Assembly (NCBI GenBank): GCA_020637215.1
Contig: JACJWI010000006.1
Coordinates: 129,677-193,676, forward strand
Direction: 5' to 3'
Length of the DNA stretch: 64,000 bases
Source: Microthrixaceae bacterium
Lineage (GTDB): Bacteria; Actinomycetota; Acidimicrobiia; Acidimicrobiales; Microtrichaceae
Below the pieces are notes generated by a model that was not told the DNA's origin, made no database searches, and saw nothing but the letters and a program-made list of their open reading frames with translations. Of this stretch, positions 52,980 to 62,015 are shown in pieces. Position 1 is the stretch's first letter. Each line of letters opens with the position of its first letter. Position numbers and translations under genes: made by a program.

Positions 52980-54041
52980 TCAGGTGCCGGGTCGGTCCCA
53001 CTCGTCGCGGATGTCGCCGACGATCGCCTCGAGGACGTCCTCGAGCGTGACCAGCCCGACGACGCGCTCCACCCCCCGGTCGTCGCGGTCGGCGACCACC
53101 GCCACGTGCCGGCGAGCCCGACGCATCCGCGGCAGCACGTCGCTGAGGCGGTCATCGGGCCGGACCCGCAACGCCACCCGCACCACGCCCGGGGGCAGCA
53201 GACCGTCGCGGCGATCGGTGGGGATGCGCAGCAGGTCCTTGGCGTGCAGGAAGCCGACGACGTCGTCGCGGGAGGATCCGACCACGAGTACCCGTGAGTG
53301 CCCCGAGCGGTGCACCAGCTCCTCGGCGCGGGCCACCGTCGCGGTCGTCGGCACCGTCACCAGCTGCGATGCGGGCGCCATGACCTCGGCCACGCGCCGG
53401 TCGAGGAAGCCGAGCGCGCCGGCCAGCAGCACGTGCTCGGTGGCCTCGAGCTCGCCGGAGGCGACCGACTCCTCCATCATGATCGCCAGCTCGGCGGAGG
53501 TGTGGGCCTGGGCGAGCTCGTCGGCCGGCTCGACCCGCAGCAGCCGCGTGCCCCACCGCGACAGGCGGTCGAGAACCCAGACGAAGGGCCACAGGACGAA
53601 GGTGAAGACCGCCTGGAGCGGGGCGAGCAGGACCGCCGATCGCTCCGGGGCGGTGAGAGCGACCGACTTGGGGACCATCTCGCCGAGCACCATGTGCAGG
53701 AAGGCGACGATCATCAGCGCGACGGCGACGCCGATGATCCGACCGGTCGCCTCGGGCAGGGGGCTGTGCTCGAACCAGCCCTCGATCACCGACCCGATCG
53801 CCGGCTCGATCAACCAGCCGAGCAGCAGCGACAGCACCGTGATGCCGAGCTGGCAGGTGGCGAGCTGGAGGTTGAGCGAACGCATCTGCGCCAACGCCGC
53901 GGCGGCGCCGAACCGGCCGTCGTCGACCCACTGCTCGATGCGTTGGCGTCGCGCTGCGAGCAGGGAGAACTCGACCGCGACGAAGAAGGCGTTGCCGACG
54001 ATCAACGCGGCGCCCAACAGGGTCACGCCGTACCAGCTCAC
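52980..54041 (-). CDS. CNNM/CorC-family membrane protein with CBS domains (second of pair)
   Basis: A 353-residue hemolysin-C/CNNM-like protein, a family linked to divalent-cation (Mg2+) efflux. The DUF21 membrane domain has helices such as SWYGVTLLGAALIVGNAFFV, LATCQLGITVLSLLLGWLIE and VALMIVAFLHMVLGEMVPKS. The CBS pair follows (VAEVMAPASQLVTVPTTATV, GVERVVGLVTLEDVLEAIVG). The C-terminal CorC domain is absent, so it ends after the second CBS. Its start overlaps the stop of its paralogue by 4 bases. Confidence 0.92.
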   Translation of the reverse strand: MSWYGVTLLGAALIVGNAFFVAVEFSLLAARRQRIEQWVDDGRFGAAAALAQMRSLNLQLATCQLGITVLSLLLGWLIEPAIGSVIEGWFEHSPLPEATGRIIGVAVALMIVAFLHMVLGEMVPKSVALTAPERSAVLLAPLQAVFTFVLWPFVWVLDRLSRWGTRLLRVEPADELAQAHTSAELAIMMEESVASGELEATEHVLLAGALGFLDRRVAEVMAPASQLVTVPTTATVARAEELVHRSGHSRVLVVGSSRDDVVGFLHAKDLLRIPTDRRDGLLPPGVVRVALRVRPDDRLSDVLPRMRRARRHVAVVADRDDRGVERVVGLVTLEDVLEAIVGDIRDEWDRPGT

Positions 54042-55417
54042 GACGACCCGCTCCCGTCGTCAGGGCGGCCGCCGTTGCCGTCTCGGGTCCGGGCAGCGTC
54101 GCCGTCGCCGCTCTCGGGCAGCCACCCCGGCGGCGGGGCGACCAGTCGGACGACCGCCACGCGCCGCTGGTCCATCTCGGCCACCTCGACGGACCAGCCC
54201 CGGTCGCTGACGCCGTCGCCGACCTCGGGCACCGAGCCGAGGACGTTCAACACGTAGCCGGCGAGCGTCTCGTACGGCCCGTCGGGGACCTCGAACCCGC
54301 AGGCCTCGACCACCTCGTCGGGGTGCAGCCGACCCGACACCAGGTGCGCGCCCTGCCAGCGTCGAACCCGAGGCACGGTGGTGGTCGGGTCGTGCTCGTC
54401 GGCGATGTCGCCGACGATCTCCTCGACGAGGTCCTCCAGGGTGATGATCCCGGCGGTGGCGCCGTACTCGTCGAGGACGACGGCGAACTGGCCGGACTCG
54501 TCCTGGAGCTGCACCAGCAGGTCACCGAGCTCGGTCGACTCGGGCACCATCACCACCGGGCGGACCACGTCGGCCAACGGCGTGCTGCGACGCTGCGACG
54601 GGGCGATGCCGAGGACGTCTTTGATGTGGACCACGCCGGTGATGTCGTCGAGGTCGTCACCGGTGACGGGGAATCGGGACAGCCCGGTTCGCTCCGACGC
54701 GTCGAGGAGGTCGCCGGTCGTGGCGTCGGAGCGCAGGGCGGTGATGTCGGTCCGCGGGGTGAGGGCGTCGGCCGCGGTCTTGGAGCGGAACCGGAAGCTC
54801 CGGTCGAGAAGCTCGGCCAGCGGCCCGACGAGGGTGCCGCCCTCCTGGGAGGTGTGCACCAGCCGGTGCAGCTCGTCGCGGCTGCGCACCGTCGACAGCT
54901 CCTCGGCCGGTTCGAGGCCGACGAGGCGCAGGAGCGCGTCGGCCGCGGCGTCGCCGACGACGATGACCGGGCGGAACAGCGTGACGAACAACCCGAAGGG
55001 CACCGCCATGGCGAGCGACGTGGACAGCGGACGGGCGACCGCCACCCCCTTGGGGATCAGCTCGCCGACCACCATCTGCACCACGGTGGTCACCAGGAGC
55101 GCGGCGATGACCGACGCGGTCACCGCTGCCCGGGCGTCGAGGGGGCCGAAGAGCGGTTCGAGCAGCGGCGCGATCACCGGTTCGGACAGGACGCCGAGGG
55201 CCAGGCTGCACAGGGTGATGCCCAGTTGGGCGCCCGACAGGGCGAACGAGAGTCGACGCAGGATCGCGTCGACTCGGCGGGCGGATCGGGAACCCGCCTC
55301 GATCTGGATCGTGACCTGGCTGCGGTCCACGGCGACGAGCGAGAACTCCGCTGCGACGAACACGGCGTTGGCCAGGACCAGGGCGAGCACCGCGATCAGG
55401 CCGACGGCGATGCTCAC
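54038..55417 (-). CDS. CNNM/CorC-family membrane protein with CBS and CorC domains (first of pair)
   Basis: A 459-residue paralogue. The GTG at 55417 leads straight into the first helix (IAVGLIAVLALVLANAVFVA) and AEFSLVAVDRSQV. LSGAQLGITLCSLALGVLSE and VVQMVVGELIPKGVAVARPL are DUF21 marks. Two CBS domains (LTPRTDITALRSDATTGDLL; GIITLEDLVEEIVGDIADEH) are followed by the CorC_HlyC domain (LVSGRLHPDEVVEACGFEVP) and an acidic tail. Tandem paralogue pairs of this type are common in actinobacteria and may form heterodimers. Divergent from marR. Confidence 0.92.
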   Translation of the reverse strand: MSIAVGLIAVLALVLANAVFVAAEFSLVAVDRSQVTIQIEAGSRSARRVDAILRRLSFALSGAQLGITLCSLALGVLSEPVIAPLLEPLFGPLDARAAVTASVIAALLVTTVVQMVVGELIPKGVAVARPLSTSLAMAVPFGLFVTLFRPVIVVGDAAADALLRLVGLEPAEELSTVRSRDELHRLVHTSQEGGTLVGPLAELLDRSFRFRSKTAADALTPRTDITALRSDATTGDLLDASERTGLSRFPVTGDDLDDITGVVHIKDVLGIAPSQRRSTPLADVVRPVVMVPESTELGDLLVQLQDESGQFAVVLDEYGATAGIITLEDLVEEIVGDIADEHDPTTTVPRVRRWQGAHLVSGRLHPDEVVEACGFEVPDGPYETLAGYVLNVLGSVPEVGDGVSDRGWSVEVAEMDQRRVAVVRLVAPPPGWLPESGDGDAARTRDGNGGRPDDGSGSS

Positions 55418-55472
55418 GGCCGTGACTCTATCGGCGGCGGTGTCGACGTCGGAGCCGTCGGGCACAGCCCGG

Positions 55473-55478
55473 TACGGT
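55473..55478 (+). promoter_or_regulatory. Possible -10 element for a leaderless marR transcript
   Basis: TACGGT fits the TANNNT pattern and ends 7 bases before the GTG at 55486, the spacing expected when transcription begins at the start codon. No SD is visible there. Tentative. Confidence 0.4.
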
Positions 55479-55485
55479 GACGCCC

Positions 55486-55947
55486 GTGTCGACTCCGGAT
55501 CCGCCCCAGGACTCCCGCTTCGCGGACGCGGCCCGCGCCGCGGCGCGGGTGGCCCGCGTCGCGGCCAACGCGGTGGCCGAGGTCGACTTGACCCTGGCGC
55601 AGTACCGGGTGCTCGTGTTCGTCGACGGGGTCGACCGACCCGCCACCGAGGTGGCGCGCCTGCTCGGCGTGTCGCCGTCGACGTTGACCTCGGTGGTCGA
55701 CGGGCTGTGCGGGCGGGACCTGGTGCAGCGGTTGTCGGACCCCGCTGACGGCCGGCGTGTGGTGCTGTCGATCACCGACGACGGCCGGGCCCGGGTCGCC
55801 CGGGCCGACGCCGCGGTGGCCGACCGCCTGTCGGGCCTGCTCGCCCGACTGGGTCCCGAGCGGGCCTCCGCTGCGCTCGACGGGTTGGACCTTCTCAACG
55901 AGGCGATGGACGACTACCTGCGCGAGCACTTCGGCGGACGCCGGTGA
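55486..55947 (+). CDS. MarR family transcriptional regulator
   Basis: A 153-residue winged-helix regulator. LTLAQYRVLVFVDGVDRPA leads to the recognition helices (TEVARLLGVSPSTLTSVVDG, then LCGRDLVQRLSDPADGRRVV, the wing). C-terminal dimer helices follow. The GTG at 55486 is preferred because of the -10 placement; the GTG at 55477 would add three residues. The stop overlaps the start of the ABC ATPase gene (GTGA at 55944-55947), so it probably regulates that gene and itself. Confidence 0.85.
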   Translation: MSTPDPPQDSRFADAARAAARVARVAANAVAEVDLTLAQYRVLVFVDGVDRPATEVARLLGVSPSTLTSVVDGLCGRDLVQRLSDPADGRRVVLSITDDGRARVARADAAVADRLSGLLARLGPERASAALDGLDLLNEAMDDYLREHFGGRR

Positions 55948-56729
55948 GCGTCCCCGCGCTGGCCATGGTCGGCGTGGGCTTCACCCGCGACGGCCGCGAC
56001 CTGCTCGACGGCGTCGACTGGCGCGTCGAGGCCGACCAGGACTGGGTGGTGATCGGCCTCAACGGAAGCGGCAAGACGTCGCTGATCCGCATCGCCGCGC
56101 TCTACGAGCACCCGAGCCGCGGCACCGTCGACGTGCTCGGCGAGCGGCTCGGCCGCACCGACGTCCGGGTGCTGCGCACCCGACTCAGCCTGGTCTCCGC
56201 GGCGATGGCGGACCTGGTGCGGCCCAACCTGAGCGCTACCGAGGTGGTCATGTGCGGCCGCTTCGCCGCGCTCGAACCATGGTGGCACACCTACACCGAC
56301 GCCGATCGAGATCGAGCGCGAGCGCTCCTGGCCGCGCAGGGCGTGGGAGCGGTGGCCGATCACCCGATGGGCACGCTGTCCTCCGGTGAGCGCCAGCGCA
56401 CACTGCTGGCCCGGGCGCTGATGAACGAACCGGGCCTCGTGCTGCTCGACGAGCCGACCGCCGGACTGGACCTGCGGGGTCGCGAGGAGCTGGTCGACCG
56501 GCTCGGTGCCCTGGCCGTCGACCCCGACGCAGCGCCGCTGGTGCTGGTCACCCACCACGTCGAGGAGATCCCGCCGGGCTTCACGCACCTGTTGGCGCTG
56601 CGCGACGGTCGGGTGCTGGCTCAGGGCCCGGTCGACGAGGTGCTGACCGCGGAGCTGCTGAGCGACACCTTCGGCCTGCCGCTGGTGCTCGAGCGACGCG
56701 ACGGCCGGTTCTTCGCCCGCCGCTCCTGA
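55944..56729 (+). CDS. Orphan ABC transporter ATP-binding protein
   Basis: A 261-residue stand-alone ATPase. Walker A is VVIGLNGSGKTSLIRIAALY near residue 33; the signature is GTLSSGERQRTLLARALMNE near 143; Walker B is GLVLLDEPTAGLDLRGRE. The switch region is VLVTHHVEEIPPGFTHLLAL. The pattern (SSGERQR, EEIPPGFTH) matches YlmA/ModF-like iron- or molybdate-type ATPases often found without a permease. No permease gene is adjacent. Translationally coupled to marR. Confidence 0.9.
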   Translation: MSVPALAMVGVGFTRDGRDLLDGVDWRVEADQDWVVIGLNGSGKTSLIRIAALYEHPSRGTVDVLGERLGRTDVRVLRTRLSLVSAAMADLVRPNLSATEVVMCGRFAALEPWWHTYTDADRDRARALLAAQGVGAVADHPMGTLSSGERQRTLLARALMNEPGLVLLDEPTAGLDLRGREELVDRLGALAVDPDAAPLVLVTHHVEEIPPGFTHLLALRDGRVLAQGPVDEVLTAELLSDTFGLPLVLERRDGRFFARRS

Positions 56730-56737
56730 CCCCTCCG

Positions 56738-56793
56738 CCCGTTCTGTTCGTTGTTCCACAACGTCGACGTTGTGGAACAACGAACAGAACGGG
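56738..56793. terminator. Perfect 56-bp palindrome between convergent genes
   Basis: Two 28-bp arms that are exact reverse complements with no spacer; the centre is ACGTC/GACGT and the arms start CCCGTTCTGTTCGTTG. It lies 8 bases after the ABC ATPase stop and 5 bases before the glgX stop, so it is well placed as a bidirectional terminator. Confidence 0.8.
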
Positions 56794-56798
56794 AAGTA

Positions 56799-58928
56799 TC
56801 AGCGGCGTTCGAGGAACAGGATCGTCCGCGGGCCCATCTGCACCGTCCCGCCCGCCGGGTAGCGAGTCGACGGCGGGGCAGCAGCGGACGCGGTGTCTAG
56901 CACCAGCGTCCAGGCTGCGGCCCAGCGCTCGTCGGGCAGGACCTGCGCGGACGGCTGGTCCGAAGCGTTGATGCACACCAGCAACGTGTCGTCCACGATC
57001 ACCTCGCCCCGCGGGCCGGTCTCGGCCAGGTCGCCGTTGAGCCACATGGCGACCTGACGAGCGTCGTGACCCCAGTCCTCCCATGTCATCTCGACGCCGG
57101 CCGGGGTGAACCACGCCACGTCGGGTCGGGTGTCGCCGGCGACGGGACGGCCGGTGAGGAACCTGTGGCGCTGCAGGGCCGGGTGCCGTCGACGCAGCGC
57201 GATCAGCCCGCGACAGAACTCGAGGAACTCCGCGTCGACCGCCGACCAGTCGATCCACGACACCTCGTTGTCCTGGGCGTACGCGTTGTTGTTGCCCCCC
57301 TGGGTGCGACCGACCTCGTCGCCGTGCAGCAGCATCGGCACGCCCTGGGAGAGCATCAGCGTGGCCATCAGGTTCCGGCGCAGACGGTCCCGACGGGCGA
57401 GCACGGCCGGGTCGTCGGTCGGACCCTCGACCCCGCAGTTGGTGGAGCGGTTGTCGTCGGTGCCGTCGCGGTTGTCCTCGCCGTTGGCCTCGTTTCGCTT
57501 GTGCTCGTAGGAGACCAGGTCCGCCAGGGTGAACCCGTCGTGAGCGGTGACGAAGTTGATGCTGGCGTGGGGTCGCCGACCGTCGTCCTGGTAGAGGTCC
57601 GAGCTGCCGGTCAGCCGAGACGCGAACTCGCCGAGCACCCCCTGCTGGCGACACCACAGGTCCCGGACGCAGTCGCGGTAGCGGCCGTTCCACTCCGACC
57701 ACAAGGCCGGGAAGTTGCCGACCTGGTAGCCCCCTTCCCCCACGTCCCACGGCTCCGCGATCAGCTTGACCTGGCTGACCACCGGATCCTGCTGGATCAG
57801 GTCGAAGAAGCTCGACAGACGGTCGACGTCGTGCAGCTCACGGGCCAACGTGGCGGCCAGGTCGAAGCGGAACCCGTCGACGTGCATGTCCTGCACCCAG
57901 TACCGCAGGCTGTCCATGATCAGCTGCAGCACGTTGGGGTGGCGCATGTTCAAGCTGTTGCCGGTGCCGGTGTAGTCGACGTACGCCGAGGGATCCTCGG
58001 GGTCGAGGCGGTAGTAGCCGGGGTTGTCGAGGCCCTTGAAGCTGAGCACGGGTCCGCCGGCGCCCCCCTCGGCGGTGTGGTTGTAGACGACGTCGAGGAT
58101 CACCTCGATGCCGGCTTCGTGCAGGGTCTTGACCATGACCTTGAACTCCTGCACGTGGGCGCCACGGCCGCCTCCCTCGACGCCGTAGGTGTCGTGCGGC
58201 GCGAAGAAGCCGATCGAGTTGTAGCCCCAGTAGTTGCGCAGGCCGGCCTCGATCAGGCGCCGGTCGTGGACGAACTGGTGCACCGGCATCAGCTCCACCG
58301 CGGTGACACCCAGAGCGAGCAGGTGCTCGATGATCGGCGGCGAGCACAGGCCCAAGTAGGTGCCGCGCAGCTCGGGGGCGACGTCGGGGTGCCGCTGGGT
58401 CATGCCGCGGACGTGGGCCTCGTAGAGCACGCTGCGGTGCCACGGCGTGTTCGGACGACGGTCCTGGCCCCAGTCGAACCACGGGTTCACGACCACCGAC
58501 CGGGGCATGTCGGGAGCCGAGTCCGCCGCCGACCCGTCGCCCGAGGCCGGCTGGACCGAGTCGGTCCAGCGCAGTGAGCCGGTCAACGCCCTGGCGTACG
58601 GGTCGAGCAGGAGCTTGGACGGGTCCTGGAGGTCGCCGGGACGCAGGCGTGGTCCGGTGACGCGGTACCCGTAGCGGACCCCGGGGCCGACGTCGGGCAG
58701 GTAGCCGTGCCACACCGAACCCGCCCGCTCGGGCAGCGGGATCCGGATCTCGGCGTCGTCCTCGTCGAACAGGCACAGGGTCACCCCGCCGTGCTCGTCG
58801 GGGGCTCCACCCTCGTTGGCGGCGGAACCCGAGAACACCGCGAAGTTGGTGCCGGCGCCGTCCCAGTGCGCCCCGAGCGGAGCGGGTCGGCCGGGCCACA
58901 CCCGCAACTTGCCCCCCGCCCAGATCAC
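56799..58928 (-). CDS. glgX: Glycogen debranching enzyme GlgX
   Basis: A 709-residue GH13 isoamylase-type enzyme that cleaves alpha-1,6 branches of glycogen. An N-terminal CBM48-like domain (LGAHWDGAGTNFAVFSGSA) is followed by the barrel: VILDVVYNHTAEG (region I), DGFRFDLAATLARE (nucleophile Asp, region II), LIAEPWDVGEGGYQVGNFP (acid Glu, region III) and NFVTAHDGFTLADLVSYEHK (region IV). MLLHGDEVGRTQGGNNNAYA is a GlgX hallmark. The GTG at 58928 is the start. Complete. Other glycogen genes are not in the window. Confidence 0.96.
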   Translation of the reverse strand: MIWAGGKLRVWPGRPAPLGAHWDGAGTNFAVFSGSAANEGGAPDEHGGVTLCLFDEDDAEIRIPLPERAGSVWHGYLPDVGPGVRYGYRVTGPRLRPGDLQDPSKLLLDPYARALTGSLRWTDSVQPASGDGSAADSAPDMPRSVVVNPWFDWGQDRRPNTPWHRSVLYEAHVRGMTQRHPDVAPELRGTYLGLCSPPIIEHLLALGVTAVELMPVHQFVHDRRLIEAGLRNYWGYNSIGFFAPHDTYGVEGGGRGAHVQEFKVMVKTLHEAGIEVILDVVYNHTAEGGAGGPVLSFKGLDNPGYYRLDPEDPSAYVDYTGTGNSLNMRHPNVLQLIMDSLRYWVQDMHVDGFRFDLAATLARELHDVDRLSSFFDLIQQDPVVSQVKLIAEPWDVGEGGYQVGNFPALWSEWNGRYRDCVRDLWCRQQGVLGEFASRLTGSSDLYQDDGRRPHASINFVTAHDGFTLADLVSYEHKRNEANGEDNRDGTDDNRSTNCGVEGPTDDPAVLARRDRLRRNLMATLMLSQGVPMLLHGDEVGRTQGGNNNAYAQDNEVSWIDWSAVDAEFLEFCRGLIALRRRHPALQRHRFLTGRPVAGDTRPDVAWFTPAGVEMTWEDWGHDARQVAMWLNGDLAETGPRGEVIVDDTLLVCINASDQPSAQVLPDERWAAAWTLVLDTASAAAPPSTRYPAGGTVQMGPRTILFLERR

Positions 58929-58968
58929 CGGTGCGGCCTCGGCCCCGACCCGTGAGCGGTCCCGTCGC

Positions 58969-59454
58969 TCACGAGCCCGCCCGACCCTCGACGAAGGCGA
59001 CCAGCCGGGGCCGGGATCGCTCGATCTCGTCGGTCAGGATCCGGTCGAGCAACGGGACCCACAGGTTGCCGCCGTAGTGCAGCCGCATGCGCAGCTCCGG
59101 CGCGCCGTCCCCGGCCGGGGTGCTGAGCTCGGCGGAGAGCACCCAGTCGCTGTGGGATCGCCCGTCGAGCTCGCGCCGTTCGAACCGCACGCTCGCGCGG
59201 CCCGTGGCGTCGGGGTCGTCGAAGCACGCCCGGACCATCCGCAGCCGCTTGGACCGACGAAACGGGCCGACCTGACCTTTGAGGTCGACCGACCAGGCCG
59301 CGTCCTCGGCGGTCCCGTCTGCACCGGTGGCCGGGTCAAGTGGTTCGGCCCTCCCGACGATGTCCAACCACTCCGGGTAGGTGCCCAGGTCCGCGACGAC
59401 CTCGAACAGGGCGTCGATCGGCACGTCGGCGGCGAGGGTGGCGGTCACGTCCAC
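58969..59454 (-). CDS. SRPBCC (START-like) family protein
   Basis: A 161-residue polyketide-cyclase/dehydrase-like lipid- or ligand-binding domain. The GTG at 59454 gives VDVTATLAADVPIDALFEVV, then ADLGTYPEWLDIVGRAEPL, the standard START-like opening. The C-terminal long helix is LLDRILTDEIERSRPRLVAF. Cytoplasmic, ligand unknown. Between the VOC gene (35 bases) and glgX (40 bases) on the same strand. Confidence 0.85.
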   Translation of the reverse strand: MDVTATLAADVPIDALFEVVADLGTYPEWLDIVGRAEPLDPATGADGTAEDAAWSVDLKGQVGPFRRSKRLRMVRACFDDPDATGRASVRFERRELDGRSHSDWVLSAELSTPAGDGAPELRMRLHYGGNLWVPLLDRILTDEIERSRPRLVAFVEGRAGS

Positions 59455-59489
59455 GCCCGACAGTCTGCCCGGAGATCGAACCGGGCCGG

Positions 59490-59900
59490 TCAGTCGGCCG
59501 GGCAGCACACCTCGAGGTCCATGCCGTCGGGGTCCCGGAAGAACAGCGACAGCTCATGGCCGAGCTGTTGGATCTCCCCCACCTCCTGGGCGTCGGAGTC
59601 GAGGAGGCGGTCGCGCATCTGCTCGAGGACGGCCGGTGAGTCGACCGCCAGAGCGAAGTGGTCGATGGCGCCCCGTGCACCCTGGCGGCGGCGGTCCCCG
59701 ATGATCTCGGAGGGGTCCACCTCGAAGATGTTGAGCGCTGCTCCCCCACCGATGTCGACGATCTTCATCCACGGGTGGTCGTCGGTGCGGGCCACCTCGA
59801 AGGTGACGACGCCCTCGAAGACGGCTTCGTAGAAGCCGACGGTTAGATCCATGTCGGTCGTCAGGGTGGCGACGTGGTCGAAACCGGTCGAGATGGGCAT
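59490..59900 (-). CDS. VOC (glyoxalase/bleomycin-resistance) family protein
   Basis: A 136-residue two-module VOC protein. The ATG at 59900 has GGAGG 6 bases upstream. Metal-ligand positions are seen: His in TGFDHVATLT, Glu in NIFEVDPSE-type strand, His in GAIDHFALAVDSP and Glu in PDGMDLEVCC. Likely a small-molecule lyase or dioxygenase; no substrate evidence. Confidence 0.88.
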   Translation of the reverse strand: MPISTGFDHVATLTTDMDLTVGFYEAVFEGVVTFEVARTDDHPWMKIVDIGGGAALNIFEVDPSEIIGDRRRQGARGAIDHFALAVDSPAVLEQMRDRLLDSDAQEVGEIQQLGHELSLFFRDPDGMDLEVCCPAD

Positions 59901-60023
59901 GGTGGTCCTCCGAGCTGCCGGTCCGCTCGTGCAGCCTATTGAACCGACCCACCGGATCTCGGGGTCCCGATCGACATAACCTGTCGATTCCGAGCCCCAG
60001 ATTCGCCGAGGAACGGAGCAAGC

Positions 60024-60380
60024 GTGATCGAAGCACTGCCCGACATGCCCGACGGCGTCCTCGGCTTCGAAGCCGTCGGAGAGGTCCACGCAGAGGACTA
60101 CGTCACGACGCTCGTGCCGGCGATCGAGGCCCAGGCCGGTCCGGTCCGCCTGGTCTACGTGCTCGGCGAGCGCTTCGACGGCTACAGCTCCGGGGCGATG
60201 TGGCAGGACGCCAAGCTGCCGTTGCAGCACCACGAGCAGTGGCACCGGCTCGCGCTGGTCACCGACGTGGACTGGGTCCGCCACCTCGCGGCCGTGTTCG
60301 GGTGGATGATCCCGGGCAAGTTCGAGGTGTTCCCGACCGATCGGCTCACCGACGCGATCGCCTGGGTGGCCGAGGACTGA
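60024..60380 (+). CDS. SpoIIAA-like (STAS-related) protein
   Basis: A 118-residue protein of the SpoIIAA-like/DUF3478 type, with the CRAL-TRIO/STAS-like fold. Sequence: DGVLGFEAVGEVHAEDYVTT, VRLVYVLGERFDGYSSGAMW and WHRLALVTDVDWVRHLAAVF, ending FEVFPTDRLTDAIAWVAED. The GTG at 60024 has a GGAGC upstream. Divergent from the VOC gene and convergent with thiP (12 bases between stops). Function unknown, possibly membrane or signal association. Confidence 0.85.
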   Translation: MIEALPDMPDGVLGFEAVGEVHAEDYVTTLVPAIEAQAGPVRLVYVLGERFDGYSSGAMWQDAKLPLQHHEQWHRLALVTDVDWVRHLAAVFGWMIPGKFEVFPTDRLTDAIAWVAED

Positions 60381-60392
60381 CGTCGGATCGCC

Positions 60393-62015
60393 TCAGCTGG
60401 GGTCGGAGCGGCTCCCGGTGAAGGCATCGACCCCCCGGTCGACCACGGCCAGGACCGCCCCGCAGAGCAGGACGAGCACGCAGCTCAACGCCATCGCCTG
60501 CCCGAACCCGGCGGAGCCGGGCCGCGACATCAGCCGCTCGATGGCCACCGGGACCGTCGGTCGGTCGGCCCGGGCCAGGAACACCGTGGCGCCGAACTCG
60601 CCCAGGCTGGCCACGAAGGCCAGCCCCGCTCCGGCGACGACGGCGCCGCGCACCATCGGCAGCTCGACCCGCCACCACCGCCGAGCGGGACCGGCGCCGA
60701 GCGTCGCCGCCACGTCGCTCACCGAGGGCGGCAGCTCCCGCAGGGCCGTGGCGACCGCCCGCACCAGCAGCGGAACCGCGACCAGCGCCTGGGCCGCGGG
60801 GACGAGCCACCACGCCCGGCGCAGGTCGACCGGTGGCCGACCCGCCGCGAGCAGCAGGCCCAACCCGATCGTGGTGGCCGACACGCCGAGCGGCACCAGC
60901 ATCACCCGGTCGGCCGCCCCACCCGGGCGTCGGGCCACGAGTCGCGCCGCGGGGACCCCGACGAGGCCGGCGATCGCGGTCGCCGCCAGCGCCGAGAGGA
61001 TCGACACCCGCACCGCGTCCCACGGCGAGACGGTCAGGCCCGTTCCCGCGGAGGCCGCTCCGAGGTGACGCCAGTGGTCGAGGCCGTGGGTGCCGTCGGA
61101 CAGCCGCAGCGAGCGTTCGACGAGGGCGGCGATGGGTACGACGGTGACCGCTCCGACCGCCACCACCGCGGCCAGGACCTGCGTCCACTCGCCGACCGAG
61201 TCCGGCCGGCGGGCCCATCGGCGTCCGCCGCGTCTGGCCCGGACCGACCGGCGGGCGAACCGGGCGTGCAACGCCAGGGTGGCCACGACCGCCAGCACCT
61301 GGATGCCGGCGAGAACCGCAGCTCCCGACAGGTCGAACTGACGGGTCGCCCGCACCCAGATCTCGACCTCGAGCGTGCTGACCGACCCGCCGCCGAGGAT
61401 CACGATCACGCCGAAGCTGGTGAGGCAGAACAGGAACACGACCACCGCGGCGGCGCCGATCGCCGGCGCCACCGCCGGCAGCATCACCCGTCGAGCCGCC
61501 TTCCACGGGGTCGCGCCGAGCGTCCGGGCCACGTCCTCGATCGCCGGGTCCAGCCCGTCGAGGGCCGCTCCGACGACGCGCACGAACACGGCCAGGTTGA
61601 AACAGACGTGGGCGACGAGCACCGGCCACCAGGTGGCGCGCAGGTCGACCAGACCCCGCGGCCCGAGGATCGATGCGATGGCCGAGCCCAGCACCACCGA
61701 CGGCAGCACGAACGGGACCATCGCCGCGGTGCGCACCGCGGACCGACCCGGGAAGCGGAACCGGGCCAGCACCCACGCGAGCGGAACGCCGATCGCGGCG
61801 GTCGACGCCGTCGAGACGATCGCCTGTGCGACCGTGACCGCGACCAGACGCCAGGTCCGGCCGTTGGAGAGGATCCGCTCGAGCGCGTCGAGGCTCCAGG
61901 CGCCGTCGATCCGCAACGCCCGGCCGAGCACCGCGACGACCGGGACGGCGACGGCGACGGCGACCGCGGCCACCGCCACGCGGCCGACCGGTTGGTCCGG
62001 GCGCCGACGGTTCAT
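60393..62015 (-). CDS. thiP: Thiamine ABC transporter permease ThiP
   Basis: A 540-residue permease made of two fused six-helix halves, as in ThiP and ferric-type permeases. Each half has an ATPase-coupling EAA loop (EDVARTLGATPWKAARRVML near residue 170; SDVAATLGAGPARRWWRVEL near 440). The ATG at 62015 overlaps the thiB stop. No ATPase gene (thiQ) follows; the next gene is on the other strand. Substrate assigned from the TPP riboswitch and thiB partner. Confidence 0.9.
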   Translation of the reverse strand: MNRRRPDQPVGRVAVAAVAVAVAVPVVAVLGRALRIDGAWSLDALERILSNGRTWRLVAVTVAQAIVSTASTAAIGVPLAWVLARFRFPGRSAVRTAAMVPFVLPSVVLGSAIASILGPRGLVDLRATWWPVLVAHVCFNLAVFVRVVGAALDGLDPAIEDVARTLGATPWKAARRVMLPAVAPAIGAAAVVVFLFCLTSFGVIVILGGGSVSTLEVEIWVRATRQFDLSGAAVLAGIQVLAVVATLALHARFARRSVRARRGGRRWARRPDSVGEWTQVLAAVVAVGAVTVVPIAALVERSLRLSDGTHGLDHWRHLGAASAGTGLTVSPWDAVRVSILSALAATAIAGLVGVPAARLVARRPGGAADRVMLVPLGVSATTIGLGLLLAAGRPPVDLRRAWWLVPAAQALVAVPLLVRAVATALRELPPSVSDVAATLGAGPARRWWRVELPMVRGAVVAGAGLAFVASLGEFGATVFLARADRPTVPVAIERLMSRPGSAGFGQAMALSCVLVLLCGAVLAVVDRGVDAFTGSRSDPS

